From: Verrucomicrobiota bacterium
GTDB lineage: Bacteria > Verrucomicrobiota > Verrucomicrobiia > CAIQCK01
Reading direction: 5' to 3'
Assembly: GCA_016222825.1 (NCBI GenBank)
Contig: JACRQF010000006.1
Location: forward strand, 62,001-126,000
Length of the DNA: 64,000 nucleotides
Of this stretch, positions 1 through 7,888 are shown piece by piece. Both the position numbers and the translations under genes were made by a program. The first letter of the stretch is position 1. Each line of letters begins with the position of its first letter. The notes beneath the pieces were generated by a model. That model was not told where the DNA came from and made no database searches. It saw only the letters and a list, made by a program, of their open reading frames with translations.

Positions 1-690
1 ACTTCTCCGGGCAGCGCTGTTGCGCGATGGCGTAACAAATCGGTTCTGTGGCTTCGGAAGCACACCCCCGATTCAAGATTGGCCGAAGAGTTTCTTACAA
101 TTCCAGCGCCCAACCATGAAGGACGCGGGCTTAGTCATGGAAACGTGAAGAACATCCAGCGGGCACTTCGCGTCTTCCTACGTGCGCGCGACCTTCTTCC
201 GTTTTTAGCTGCCGATAGGCAGGCTCGGATACCTCGTCCGGAGAACGCAAAAAAGGTATTTGTTGTTCACGGCCACAACGACGCATTGAAGACAGCCGCC
301 GCACGGCTACTTACAAAGCTACAACTTGAACCAATCATTCTGCATGAGCAGCCAAACAAGAGCAGAACGATTATCGAGAAGTTCCTCGATTACAGCGATG
401 TTGCGTTCGCGTTGGTGCTTCTAACGGCGGATGATTGGGGTGGACTCGTTAACGGGCCGCCTGAAAGCTACAATCGTCGCGCACGACAAAACGTAATTTT
501 AGAGTTGGGCTTCTTCATTGGCCGCCTTGGTCGCGAGCGAGTCGTTGCGATCTACGAAGCGGGAGTTGAAATTCCTTCTGATTATAGTGGAGTTCTATTC
601 ATTCCTTTCGATTCCGGCGGTATTTGGCAATACCAAGCCGCTAAGGAGATGAAGGCAGCCGGAATTAAGATAGATATGAGCCACATTTGA
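1..690 (+). CDS. TIR-like nucleotide-binding effector (CAP12/Pycsar-effector type), 5' partial
   Basis: The C-terminal two thirds match the predicted nucleotide-binding TIR-like family (PF10137 type) found as effectors in CBASS and Pycsar antiphage systems. Visible hallmarks are VFVVHGHND at the first strand, a DWGG loop, and RQNVILELGFFIGRLGR, which carries the Glu expected to act in NAD cleavage. The frame is open to base 1, so the gene very probably starts outside the window; the first in-window start would be a TTG at 79. No cyclase partner is visible on this side; one may lie upstream. Family placement is good. A defence role is inferred from family knowledge only. Confidence 0.75.
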   Translation, partial: TSPGSAVARWRNKSVLWLRKHTPDSRLAEEFLTIPAPNHEGRGLSHGNVKNIQRALRVFLRARDLLPFLAADRQARIPRPENAKKVFVVHGHNDALKTAAARLLTKLQLEPIILHEQPNKSRTIIEKFLDYSDVAFALVLLTADDWGGLVNGPPESYNRRARQNVILELGFFIGRLGRERVVAIYEAGVEIPSDYSGVLFIPFDSGGIWQYQAAKEMKAAGIKIDMSHI

Positions 691-766
691 CGAGTGATTG
701 ACACGCAGTGGCAATCGCCCGCCATTGGAGCAGTCCTTACGCGTAGAGTGTTCAGTAGCCTGAGTT

Positions 767-1087
767 TCACTTCGCATCGAGCCGGTCGAGCCGTAGCAGG
801 ACGGCGCCGAAGTCGAGGGCGCGCTGGCCGGGGACGAGGTAGCAGGCGGGGATGCTGTAGCAGTTGCCGTAGCCACGCCGCAGGAGGCCGAACGCCACGA
901 GGAGGGCGAGGTGTTTGGAGATGTTGGAGCGTGGGACACCGATGCGCTTGGCCAGTTCGCTGGCCGGGAGTGGCTCACCCTTGAGCAGTTCGTCGAACAT
1001 GCGCCAGCGTGTCATGTCGGAAGCGGCCCGGATGGCGATTTTCAATGGGATGACAGGCATCTGTGAGGCTGTGGTGGGTGTGTTCAT
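767..1087 (-). CDS. ArsR-family winged-helix transcriptional regulator
   Basis: This is a 106-residue protein, the usual ArsR/SmtB size. It has a winged helix-turn-helix: the stretch ASELAKRIGVPRSNISKHL gives the turn and recognition helix, followed by LVAFGLLRRGYGNCYSI as the wing. No CxC or other clear metal-binding cysteine pair is present, so it is unlikely to be a metal sensor; many such proteins in this phylum control unrelated neighbours. The gene is convergent with the TIR-like gene and has the 21-bp array upstream of its start. Its target cannot be read from the sequence. The family call is firm. Confidence 0.85.
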   Translation of the reverse strand: MNTPTTASQMPVIPLKIAIRAASDMTRWRMFDELLKGEPLPASELAKRIGVPRSNISKHLALLVAFGLLRRGYGNCYSIPACYLVPGQRALDFGAVLLRLDRLDAK

Positions 1088-1141
1088 GGGATTTGGTCTG
1101 GTTTTCTGATGGTTTTAGCAAGTTCTCAGGCGATTGACAAG

Positions 1142-1372
1142 GGTCATCGGGGAATAGAGGTTCTTCATCGGTGACTGTAGCTTAACCATGAGTGATTGTA
1201 GCATATTCATCGGTAACTATACATTCTTTGCAGGTGAATAGAGTTTCTTAGTCTGGGAATAGAGTATATCCATCGGTTGCTGGAGTTTCGTAATCGGTGA
1301 GTAGAGTATAGTCGTCGGTGAACAGAGTTTCTTCGTCAGGAATTGGAGATTGTCTTCCGGGAGTCTGAGTTT
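1142..1372. repeat. Tandem array of eleven diverged 21-bp units
   Basis: Eleven consecutive units of exactly 21 bp fill this interval. The commonest plus-strand form is close to TTCATCGGTGAATAGAGTTT. Units differ at several positions but never in length, so one minus-strand frame reads as heptads such as KLYSPAK, ILYSPIT and KLQSPMK. An in-frame stop at 1217-1219 and the lack of any start or domain argue against coding. The gap from 1088 to 1730 contains nothing else convincing apart from the copy of the duplicated segment at 1555. Confidence 0.85.
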
Positions 1373-1554
1373 CGGGCTCGGTGGGGTGAGGACGTCGCTC
1401 TGCCGTGTGACATCCGCCTTCAGTGAAGCGCGCTCTTTGTTGCGGGAGTGGACGACGTGAGTTTCCTGGCTGGGATCCGATCGCGCGGTGCCGCGAAGGC
1501 CGAACGCCTCTGCTCCATTCATGATGCGTGTCATCGGCGCGGCGGTGGCGGCGC

Positions 1555-1607
1555 GAAATGACGTTGCCGGGAGACGGGGGGGCTTGCTAGGTTGGCGGCA
1601 TGATGAA
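1555..1607 (+). repeat. Upstream copy of a 53-bp promoter/start-region duplication
   Basis: This 53-bp stretch is nearly identical to 2605-2657, which is the promoter and first codons of the beta-propeller gene. It includes the GGTTGGCGGC ahead of ATGATGA. After the duplicated ATGATGA, this copy reads only eight more codons before a stop, so it looks like an orphan promoter or a remnant of a second exported-protein gene. Confidence 0.8.
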
Positions 1608-1730
1608 GAGATGGTTCTCGCGCTGGCGATGAAGGCCGGGGTGGAGACGCTCATGAAAGGCGGCGGCGCGCGCGCAGCGGTGATCGGCGGTTGTGGATGG
1701 CCTTGACGTTGGTGAACCAGGATTAGGACT

Positions 1731-2567
1731 ATGAAACTGTCAGCATTGCGAAAGAAGCTCAATTTCTTCGGCGACTCCTCCGAGTGGAAGGACGGGATCA
1801 CGCCATCCATCGGCGGCGGTGACGCCAAGATGCTCATCCGGCTGCTGAACAAGGTCAAACGCGAGAACATGGCGGCCCTCGAAGTCGGGAGTTGGGTGGG
1901 CAACGGCAGCACGCGCGTCATCACGAACCACATCCGGGACCTCCACGCCGTTTTCTACTGCGTGGACACCTGGGCGGGCAGCGAGAACGTCCCGTTCCAC
2001 CAGGAGTTCCGCAAGCGCTACAACACCTTCTTCGAGGTCTTCGCCGACAACGTGCGGGCCTACAACGGGCAGGACATCGTCCGGCCGCTGGTCATGCCAA
2101 GCACCCAGGCATGTGTCCTTTTCCCGGACAAGAGCCTGGACTTTGTCTTCATTGATGGCAACCACGGCTACAGCTACGTGAAGCAGGACATCCTCGCGTG
2201 GCTGCCGAAGATCAAGCCGGGCGGCGTCATCTGCGGACACGACTGCGACGCGTGCTACGCGGACCTGGATCCGAAGCTGAGGGCCGAGAGCGACCCGCAC
2301 GTCGAGGATGATTATTACGAGAACAAGGGCCATCCGGGGCCGAAGGCGTTCCACGCGGGCGTGGTCAAGGCCGTGCATGAGGTCTTCGACGGGAAAGCGA
2401 CACTCTGGTTCAAGTTGAAAGGCTCCACGTCCGTATGGAGCCACAGGCCCGGCAGCCTGATGGACCGCTTGCGCGTTTCCATCGGTGGCGGCGCACCCGC
2501 ATCGCGGGAAGAGTCGGTTGGGGGCAAAGCCTGGCCGAAGCCGACGCCGTGGCCGGCTGCGAATTGA
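1731..2567 (+). CDS. Class I SAM-dependent methyltransferase (Methyltransf_24-like)
   Basis: The 278-residue protein has a single Rossmann methyltransferase domain. Visible motifs are EVGSWVGNGST (SAM-binding motif I), FYCVDTWAGS (acidic end of strand 2), LDFVFIDGNHGY (strand 4) and IKPGGVICGHD (strand 5). The FIDGNHGY type is common in methyltransferases acting on sugars, small molecules or surface glycans; the substrate is not evident. The ATG at 1731 is preceded by AGGATTAGG. It stands alone between the array and the beta-propeller gene. The C-terminal 40 residues, rich in Pro and Gly, look disordered. Confidence 0.8.
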   Translation: MKLSALRKKLNFFGDSSEWKDGITPSIGGGDAKMLIRLLNKVKRENMAALEVGSWVGNGSTRVITNHIRDLHAVFYCVDTWAGSENVPFHQEFRKRYNTFFEVFADNVRAYNGQDIVRPLVMPSTQACVLFPDKSLDFVFIDGNHGYSYVKQDILAWLPKIKPGGVICGHDCDACYADLDPKLRAESDPHVEDDYYENKGHPGPKAFHAGVVKAVHEVFDGKATLWFKLKGSTSVWSHRPGSLMDRLRVSIGGGAPASREESVGGKAWPKPTPWPAAN

Positions 2568-2604
2568 TTGCTTGCGACTGGATGGAGCGGTTTGTGGACA
2601 GCAT

Positions 2605-2657
2605 GAAATGACGTTGCCGGGAAGCGGGGGGGCTTGCTAGGTTGGCGGCATGATGAT
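2605..2657 (+). promoter_or_regulatory. Probable promoter region of the beta-propeller gene (duplicated element)
   Basis: This is the second copy of the segment at 1555-1607 and ends in the start codons of the exported beta-propeller gene. A TTGCCG lies about 17 bases ahead of GCTAGGTT, a plausible -35/-10 pair. Preservation of both copies may mean that the segment carries the promoter. Confidence 0.5.
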
Positions 2658-3927
2658 GAAACCGTTTGCTTTCGCGCTGGCGCTGGGGTGCGCATTCACG
2701 ACCTTCGTTTTCGCAGAGGAGAACTGGCCGCAGTTCCGCGGGCCGGATGGGATGGGGCACTCGGATGCCAAGGGGCTGCCAGTGACTTGGAGCGAAACGC
2801 AGAACATCAAGTGGAAAACGCCGATTCACGGCAAGGGCTGGTCGTCGCCGGTTATCTGGGGCAAACAAATCTGGATGACCACGGCGACGGAGGACGGCAA
2901 GCAGTTGTTCGTCGTCTGTGTGGACCGCGACACCGGGAAGATCCTCCACAACACGAAGCTGTTCGATGTCGAAACGCCGCAGTTCATCATCAAGCTCAAC
3001 AGCCCGGCCTCGCCGACGCCGGTGATCGAGGAAGGGCGCGTTTATGTGACGTTCGGAGACCCGGGCACGGCGTGCCTCGACACGAAGAGCGGGAAGGTGC
3101 TCTGGCAGCGGCGCGACTTGAATATCAACCACGTCCGCGGCGCCGGCGCGTCGCCAATCCTGTTCGGTAACCTGTTCATCGTGAACTTCGACGGCGGCGA
3201 TGCCCAATTTGTCGTCGCGCTCGACAAGAACACCGGCAAGACAGTGTGGAAGACCAACCGCACGATGGATTTCAAGGACCTCGACAAGGACGGCAAGCCG
3301 CAGCGGGAGGGCGACCTCCGCAAGGGGTTCACTACGCCGCTGATCGCGTCGTTCGGAGGCGCGCCGCCGATCCTCATTGATCCCGGCTCGATGGCGTTCT
3401 ACGCCTATGACCCGCTCACCGGCAAGGAACTCTGGCGCACCGAGGAACGCAAAAACCACTCCGTCGCCGTGCGCGTGTCGGTCGCCAACGGGTTGATTTA
3501 CGCCTGCACCGGCATGGGCAAAGCGTCGGTCTGGGCGATCAAGCCCGGCGGCAGCGGCGTCGTGACGGACACGCACGTCGTCTGGAAAGCCCCGCGCAAC
3601 GTGCCGACCATGCCCTCGCCCATCGTCATGGGCGACCTGCTCTTCATGGTGAGCGACAACGGCATCATCACCTGCCTCGATGCGAAGACCGGCGAGGTTG
3701 TGTGGGAGCAGAAAGTGGGCGGGGAGTTTTCCGCGTCGCCCATCTCAGCCGAGGGACGCATCTATTTCTTCGACCGCGAAGGCAAGGCGACGGTGATCGA
3801 AGCCGCGCGCGAGTTCAAACAAGTTGCCCAGAACCAGCTTGAGGACGGCTGCATGGCCTCCGCCGCCGTCTCTGGCAAGGCGCTGTTCGTGAGGACGCGG
3901 TCGGCGCTCTACCGCATCGAGAAGTAA
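2650..3927 (+). CDS. Exported PQQ-type beta-propeller repeat protein
   Basis: A signal peptide (residues 1-22, ending before EENWPQFRG) leads into a domain of PQQ/BamB-like blades. Blade repeats can be seen as AxxTGKxxWxx variants: DRDTGKILHN, DTKSGKVLWQ, DKNTGKTVWK, DPLTGKELWR and DAKTGEVVWE. The opening NWPQFRGPDGMG is typical of the many exported PQQ-like proteins of Verrucomicrobia and Planctomycetes. These have no proven enzymatic role and may be structural or bind glycans. No dehydrogenase active-site signature was seen. It is convergent with the tetraheme cytochrome gene, leaving only 14 bp between them. Confidence 0.85.
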   Translation: MMMKPFAFALALGCAFTTFVFAEENWPQFRGPDGMGHSDAKGLPVTWSETQNIKWKTPIHGKGWSSPVIWGKQIWMTTATEDGKQLFVVCVDRDTGKILHNTKLFDVETPQFIIKLNSPASPTPVIEEGRVYVTFGDPGTACLDTKSGKVLWQRRDLNINHVRGAGASPILFGNLFIVNFDGGDAQFVVALDKNTGKTVWKTNRTMDFKDLDKDGKPQREGDLRKGFTTPLIASFGGAPPILIDPGSMAFYAYDPLTGKELWRTEERKNHSVAVRVSVANGLIYACTGMGKASVWAIKPGGSGVVTDTHVVWKAPRNVPTMPSPIVMGDLLFMVSDNGIITCLDAKTGEVVWEQKVGGEFSASPISAEGRIYFFDREGKATVIEAAREFKQVAQNQLEDGCMASAAVSGKALFVRTRSALYRIEK

Positions 3928-3941
3928 GCCCCGGTTGAGCG

Positions 3942-4445
3942 CTATTTCGCGTTGGTGGCGGGCGTGTCCTTCTGCATCATCCGCACGCCCTCGGCTTTGA
4001 TCAGCTTGCCGGTGGCTTTGTCCCAATGCCGCGTGCGGACGGCCATGCGGTGCTTGCCGTGGCAGTCGGTGCAGACCTTGCGCTTGGCGGGGTCCTTGGC
4101 AAACGCCGCGTCGTGGTCTTCCACAGCGCGGAGTTTGGTCAGCGCATGGCACTTCGCGCAGCCGTCGAGAATCTTCTCTTTCGGGAACATGATCTCCGGC
4201 GGCGTCAGGCCGTCCTCGTCGGCGCTGTGGCGGTCGGACTCGCCGTGGCACTTCTCGCAGCCGACACCATGCTTCTCGTGGTTCTTCGCCAGTTCTTCCG
4301 TCTTGAAGTTGGCGTGGCAGACGAGGCAGTAGGAGTTGTCGGCGGGCTTCTTCGAGGCATCAGCCGCCATCGCGACGACCGCAACCGCGCAACTCGCGAC
4401 AATCAAACCGGCCAAAGCCGGACCTCCGAATGTGTTTCTAGACAT
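3942..4445 (-). CDS. Exported tetraheme cytochrome c
   Basis: The 167-residue protein has an N-terminal signal or anchor helix (about residues 8-28) and four CxxCH heme sites at residues 40-44, 63-67, 96-100 and 125-129, with extra histidines that could be distal ligands. The layout resembles small NrfH/NapC-like or split-Soret multiheme electron carriers. The ATG at 4445 overlaps the end of the upstream aldo/keto-reductase-like gene by 8 bp, so translation is probably coupled. It likely passes electrons in the periplasm; the partner enzyme is unknown. Confidence 0.85.
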   Translation of the reverse strand: MSRNTFGGPALAGLIVASCAVAVVAMAADASKKPADNSYCLVCHANFKTEELAKNHEKHGVGCEKCHGESDRHSADEDGLTPPEIMFPKEKILDGCAKCHALTKLRAVEDHDAAFAKDPAKRKVCTDCHGKHRMAVRTRHWDKATGKLIKAEGVRMMQKDTPATNAK

Positions 4446-5556
4446 ATTCCCAATCCTTGAGCCAGTGATAGTCCGGTGTGAGCTTCGCCCACATCTCGCG
4501 CGCGATGGTCTGCAACTCCTTCTGCTCGGCGAGGTCGAGCTGGCGGCGCTCCTTGAGGGCGAGGACCATGTTGTCCACCTGCTTGGTGCTGATAAGGCCG
4601 GGGATCGGCGCGGTGATGGCGGGGTTGCCGAGAATGTAGCGGATGGTGAGCCGCGCGCGGCGGTCGTCCTCGGCCACCTCCGCGTGGTCGGGTGAGCCGT
4701 CGCCTTTGAAGATGGCGTTGCTGGCGAACGGTTTGATGCCGAAGATGCCAACGTCGTATTTGCGCACGGCGTCGAGGAAGCTGTCCACCGGCAATTCCTT
4801 CGAGCCGGCGGTGTAGGGCGTGCAGATGACCTGAATCACGTCGGGATATTTTTCGACGAGCATCTTGCCCCAAACGCGGTCGTGCGTGGAGAGGCCGGTG
4901 AAGCGGCACTTGCCCTGTTTCCTGGCGGTGGTGAGCGCCTCGATCATCGCCTCCACGTCGGCGTCGGAGTGCCGGCCGCCGCGCTCCAGCGCCATGAGCC
5001 GCCAGATGTCCACGTAGTCGAGCTTACAACGCTTCAGGCCGGCGTCGAAGAGTTCGAGCAGCTTCTTCGCGTTGCGGTTTTCGGGCACGCGCAGTTCGCT
5101 GGCCGGATGCGAGTAGCCGATATACATCGCGTCGCGCTTCTTGCTGAGGACCTTGCTGTAAACCTCCGGCTCGCTGTCGCCGGCGTAGTCAATGCAGTTG
5201 ATGCCGACCTTGATGCAGTAGTTGAGGACCTCCTCGCGGTTGCGCTGGAACGGCGCGGCGACGGCGGCGTCAGTCGGCGCGTTGTAGGGATTCACCGCGC
5301 TGTCCGTGCCGATGACTTTGTTGATGCGCTTCCAGTGACCGCCGAGGCAGACGGCGGAAACCCAGAGGCCCGTCTTGCCGAGACGGCGGTATTCCATGTC
5401 GGGGTTGTAGCTGCGGGTCTTCTTGAGCTCGGCGCGGTCGGCGTCGGTGATGGCGGCGCAGGTCGTGCGCGTCGTGGCGAGGCTGGCCGCGGCGACGGCG
5501 GCGCTGGTCTGGATGAATGAGCGGCGGGAAAGGCGGGAATCGCGGGTCTGTTTCAT
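4438..5556 (-). CDS. Tat-exported aldo/keto reductase-like protein with altered active site
   Basis: A twin-arginine signal (LSRRSFIQTS, residues 9-18) precedes an aldo/keto reductase fold: MEYRRLGKTGLWVSAVCLGG at 55-74, then the barrel through residue 370. Where active enzymes have D-T-A-x-x-Y and later a T-K, this protein reads CIDYAGDSE (Asp123 kept, catalytic Tyr position lost) and YIGYSH (no Lys). The usual catalytic tetrad therefore seems incomplete. It is the first gene of a two-gene unit with the tetraheme cytochrome. It may be a redox-linked relative or a non-catalytic member. Confidence 0.8.
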   Translation of the reverse strand: MKQTRDSRLSRRSFIQTSAAVAAASLATTRTTCAAITDADRAELKKTRSYNPDMEYRRLGKTGLWVSAVCLGGHWKRINKVIGTDSAVNPYNAPTDAAVAAPFQRNREEVLNYCIKVGINCIDYAGDSEPEVYSKVLSKKRDAMYIGYSHPASELRVPENRNAKKLLELFDAGLKRCKLDYVDIWRLMALERGGRHSDADVEAMIEALTTARKQGKCRFTGLSTHDRVWGKMLVEKYPDVIQVICTPYTAGSKELPVDSFLDAVRKYDVGIFGIKPFASNAIFKGDGSPDHAEVAEDDRRARLTIRYILGNPAITAPIPGLISTKQVDNMVLALKERRQLDLAEQKELQTIAREMWAKLTPDYHWLKDWEYV

Positions 5557-5621
5557 AGGCTACTATTGGTTGCGGGCTGATTCTATATCCGAGAACTGCG
5601 ATACAGGCAAGGATGCCGGCG

Positions 5622-6527
5622 CTACTTCGCCGGCGGCGGCCGCCAACTGCGCGGTTGCGGCTTCGGGCCGGCGGGCTTGCCGTCGAGTTGGGCGACGAGC
5701 CAGTCGAGGCCGTCGAGGTTGTCCTTGAGCCGTGCCTCGGCGTCCTCGCCGGTGTGGTTGAGGATGCCGATGGGGCCGCGGTAGCCGCTGTCGCGGATGG
5801 TCTTGAGCAACTGCAAATCGAGGTCGCCCTGACCGAGCGGGAGGATCTTCATGCCGCGCTTGTCGCCGCCCTTGGTAATGCCGTTGAGGTTCAGGCAGAG
5901 CAGGTAAGGCTTCATCGCGACGAGCGCGGCGGGAAAACGGTCGAGGTGGTCGTGGCCGTGATGGAGGTTATAGACGATGCCGACGTGTGCCGCGCCGTGC
6001 TGCTCGCGCAGGAGCTTCGTTACGGCGATCATGTTCTCCGGCTCGCCGCTCCAGCCGCCGTGGTTGTAGAGCGCGACTTTGCAGCCGAGCTTCCGCGCGC
6101 GCTCAACCAACGGAAGCATGCGCTGCGCCGCCAGCTTCACGCGCTCCTCCTGCGTCGGCGCTTCCGCCTTGGGCAGCATCACCCACAACTGCGGCGTGAC
6201 GCCGTGTTTCGGGAAGAGCTTGAACGCCTCTTCGTGCGTCCCCCAGAACGCCGTGAACTCGATGCCGTGCTTCTTCATCGCCACCATTTCCGCGTCGAAC
6301 GTCGGCACGTGCTCCGCGCGCCAGTCGTAGGCCTGCCGCTTGATGCCGAGCCGCTCCAGCATCACCGCGCGCTCCTCCGGGCCGCGTTTCTTGGCGTCGA
6401 ACGGCACAATGCACCACGCGACGAGGTTGTCGTGGGCGAAGATGTTTTGATCGGCGCGGGCGGGCGCGGCAGGCAGCAGGATGGCGGCGCACAGGGAGGC
6501 GATCAGGGCGACGGAAGTGGTTTTCAT
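5622..6527 (-). CDS. Exported sugar phosphate isomerase/epimerase-like TIM-barrel protein
   Basis: The ATG at 6527 was chosen because it gives a clean signal peptide (MKTTSVALIASLCAAILLPA); the longer TTG reading from 6548 adds seven residues in front of it. The mature part fits the xylose-isomerase-like TIM barrel family (AP endonuclease 2 fold): strand motifs such as GIEFTAFWG, KVALYNHGGWSG, VGIVYNLHHGHDHL and PIGILNHTGED. The last ends the barrel as in inosose/hexulose epimerase relatives. Exported members are common in this phylum near sugar-oxidation genes. The substrate is unknown. Confidence 0.8.
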   Translation of the reverse strand: MKTTSVALIASLCAAILLPAAPARADQNIFAHDNLVAWCIVPFDAKKRGPEERAVMLERLGIKRQAYDWRAEHVPTFDAEMVAMKKHGIEFTAFWGTHEEAFKLFPKHGVTPQLWVMLPKAEAPTQEERVKLAAQRMLPLVERARKLGCKVALYNHGGWSGEPENMIAVTKLLREQHGAAHVGIVYNLHHGHDHLDRFPAALVAMKPYLLCLNLNGITKGGDKRGMKILPLGQGDLDLQLLKTIRDSGYRGPIGILNHTGEDAEARLKDNLDGLDWLVAQLDGKPAGPKPQPRSWRPPPAK

Positions 6528-6676
6528 CGTGGCCGGACTATGCCCCAACGCGGGCCGGATGGCTAGAACGCGCGCGCCACAAAGTTGAGCATAAGCGGCG
6601 AGGCGTCAGACCGGCCCTCGCCGTCACCGGTTGTTTTCTTGCGAACGCGGGGCGTGGCGATTATTATGGCGTGGCA

Positions 6677-7171
6677 ATGAAACGCCGTGCCATCTATCCC
6701 GGCAGCTTCGATCCCATCACGAACGGCCACCTCGACGTGGTTGAGCGTGCGCTAAGGCTTTTTGACGAGGTCGTCGTCGCCGTTGCCGTCAACATCCGCA
6801 AGGACCCGCTGTTCAGCGTCAAGGAGCGCCGCGAGATGCTCCAGCGCGCGGTGGGGCATCTGCCGCGCGTCACCGTGGACAGTTTCGAGACGTTGCTGAT
6901 GGATTACGCGCAGGAGAAGAAGGCGGTGGCGGTGGTGCGCGGGCTGCGGGCGGTGAGCGACTTCGAGTTCGAGTTCCAGATGGCGCTGATGAACCGCAAC
7001 CTGGCGCCGCAGGTGGAAACGGTGTTTTTGATGCCGAAAGACAACTACGTGTATCTGAGTTCGAGGATGATCAAGGAAATCGTCCGGCTGGGCGGCAGCG
7101 CGAAGGGTTTCGTGCCGCCGTATGTCGAGACGGCGCTCCAGCGCCGCCTTGGGAAAGGAGGCCGAAGATGA
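6677..7171 (+). CDS. coaD: Phosphopantetheine adenylyltransferase
   Basis: CoaD makes dephospho-CoA from 4'-phosphopantetheine and ATP in the penultimate step of CoA synthesis. The protein has the expected size (164 residues) and the nucleotidyltransferase signatures YPGSFDPITNGH near the N-terminus and YLSSRMIKEI near residue 135. The ATG at 6677 fits the family start; a GTG six bases earlier is also possible. The stop overlaps the next start by ATGA. It heads a housekeeping run continuing to fabH, linking CoA supply to lipid synthesis. Confidence 0.97.
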   Translation: MKRRAIYPGSFDPITNGHLDVVERALRLFDEVVVAVAVNIRKDPLFSVKERREMLQRAVGHLPRVTVDSFETLLMDYAQEKKAVAVVRGLRAVSDFEFEFQMALMNRNLAPQVETVFLMPKDNYVYLSSRMIKEIVRLGGSAKGFVPPYVETALQRRLGKGGRR

Positions 7172-7671
7172 AAATCAACCTGAGAAACTTCCCCGCCGAG
7201 GGACGCGACTTCGAGGGCGAGGATCCGGTGGAGATTCTGGATGTCAGCGACCCGGAATATCGCTTCGAATCGCCGGTCAACTACCGGTTGCACGGGCAGG
7301 TGTTGGGCCATGCGCTGGTGGTGACAGGCCGGGTTTGGACGTGCGTGGGCATCACTTGCGTGCGTTGTTTGAAGGATGCCGAGCGGCCCGTGGAGGTCCG
7401 GGACTTCGTGGTGCACCGTGAAATAGAGACCACGGAGGATTTCGCGGACTTGACTGAGAATCTGCGGGAAGATATTTTGCTGGCTCTTCCGCAGAACCCG
7501 TTGTGCAGCAAAGATTGCAGGGGCCTGTGCCCCGTCTGCGGTCAGGACCTGAACGAAAGAACTTGTTCGTGCGCGAAACAGGCGGCCAGCCCCGGCTCCA
7601 AGCGAGTCGAAGCCGGCAGCACGGGAACGCCCTGGAGCGCGCTCGATCGTATTAAAATCGCAAGAAAGTAG
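7168..7671 (+). CDS. DUF177/YceD family protein
   Basis: The 167-residue protein fits the YceD/DUF177 family, which in most bacteria sits directly before rpmF and affects 23S rRNA accumulation. The central CVRCLKDAERPV and the later CSKDCRGLCPVCGQDLN, with four cysteines able to bind zinc, are family hallmarks. It starts within the coaD stop (4-nt overlap) and is followed after 7 nt by rpmF, the conserved order. The C-terminal tail after the cysteine cluster is variable. Confidence 0.9.
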   Translation: MKINLRNFPAEGRDFEGEDPVEILDVSDPEYRFESPVNYRLHGQVLGHALVVTGRVWTCVGITCVRCLKDAERPVEVRDFVVHREIETTEDFADLTENLREDILLALPQNPLCSKDCRGLCPVCGQDLNERTCSCAKQAASPGSKRVEAGSTGTPWSALDRIKIARK

Positions 7672-7678
7672 AAGTAAT

Positions 7679-7864
7679 ATGGGCACCCCAAAACGTAAAA
7701 TGTCCAAGAGCCGGCAGCGCAGCCGGCGCAAGGCCAACAGTTGGCGCGCGCCGCAGACGGGCAAGTGCCCGCAGTGTGGCAGCAGCGCGCAACCTCACCG
7801 CGCGTGCCCCAGTTGCGGCTATTATAAGGGCCGCCAGGTCGTCTCCATCGAGGCGGGCGCCTAA
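7679..7864 (+). CDS. rpmF: 50S ribosomal protein L32
   Basis: This 61-residue basic protein begins GTPKRKMSKSRQRSRR, the L32 N-terminus, and carries a four-cysteine zinc knuckle (CPQCGS and CPSCGYY). L32 is a component of the large ribosomal subunit. Position between DUF177 and plsX is the standard arrangement. The ATG follows AGAAGTAAT. Confidence 0.97.
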   Translation: MGTPKRKMSKSRQRSRRKANSWRAPQTGKCPQCGSSAQPHRACPSCGYYKGRQVVSIEAGA

Positions 7865-7888
7865 GGGCGTCCGCGCGGCTCGCCGTTT

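Noticed and set aside
1142-1372. CRISPR array or a coding heptad-repeat protein
   Set aside because: Units are contiguous with no spacers, vary internally, and the frame is interrupted by a stop with no start signal.
1488-1706. 72-residue plus-strand frame
   Set aside because: It is built on the orphan promoter copy, has no domain and no ribosome-binding site.
2410-3576. 388-residue minus-strand frame
   Set aside because: It is antisense to the beta-propeller gene, Arg/Val/His-rich and lacks any domain.
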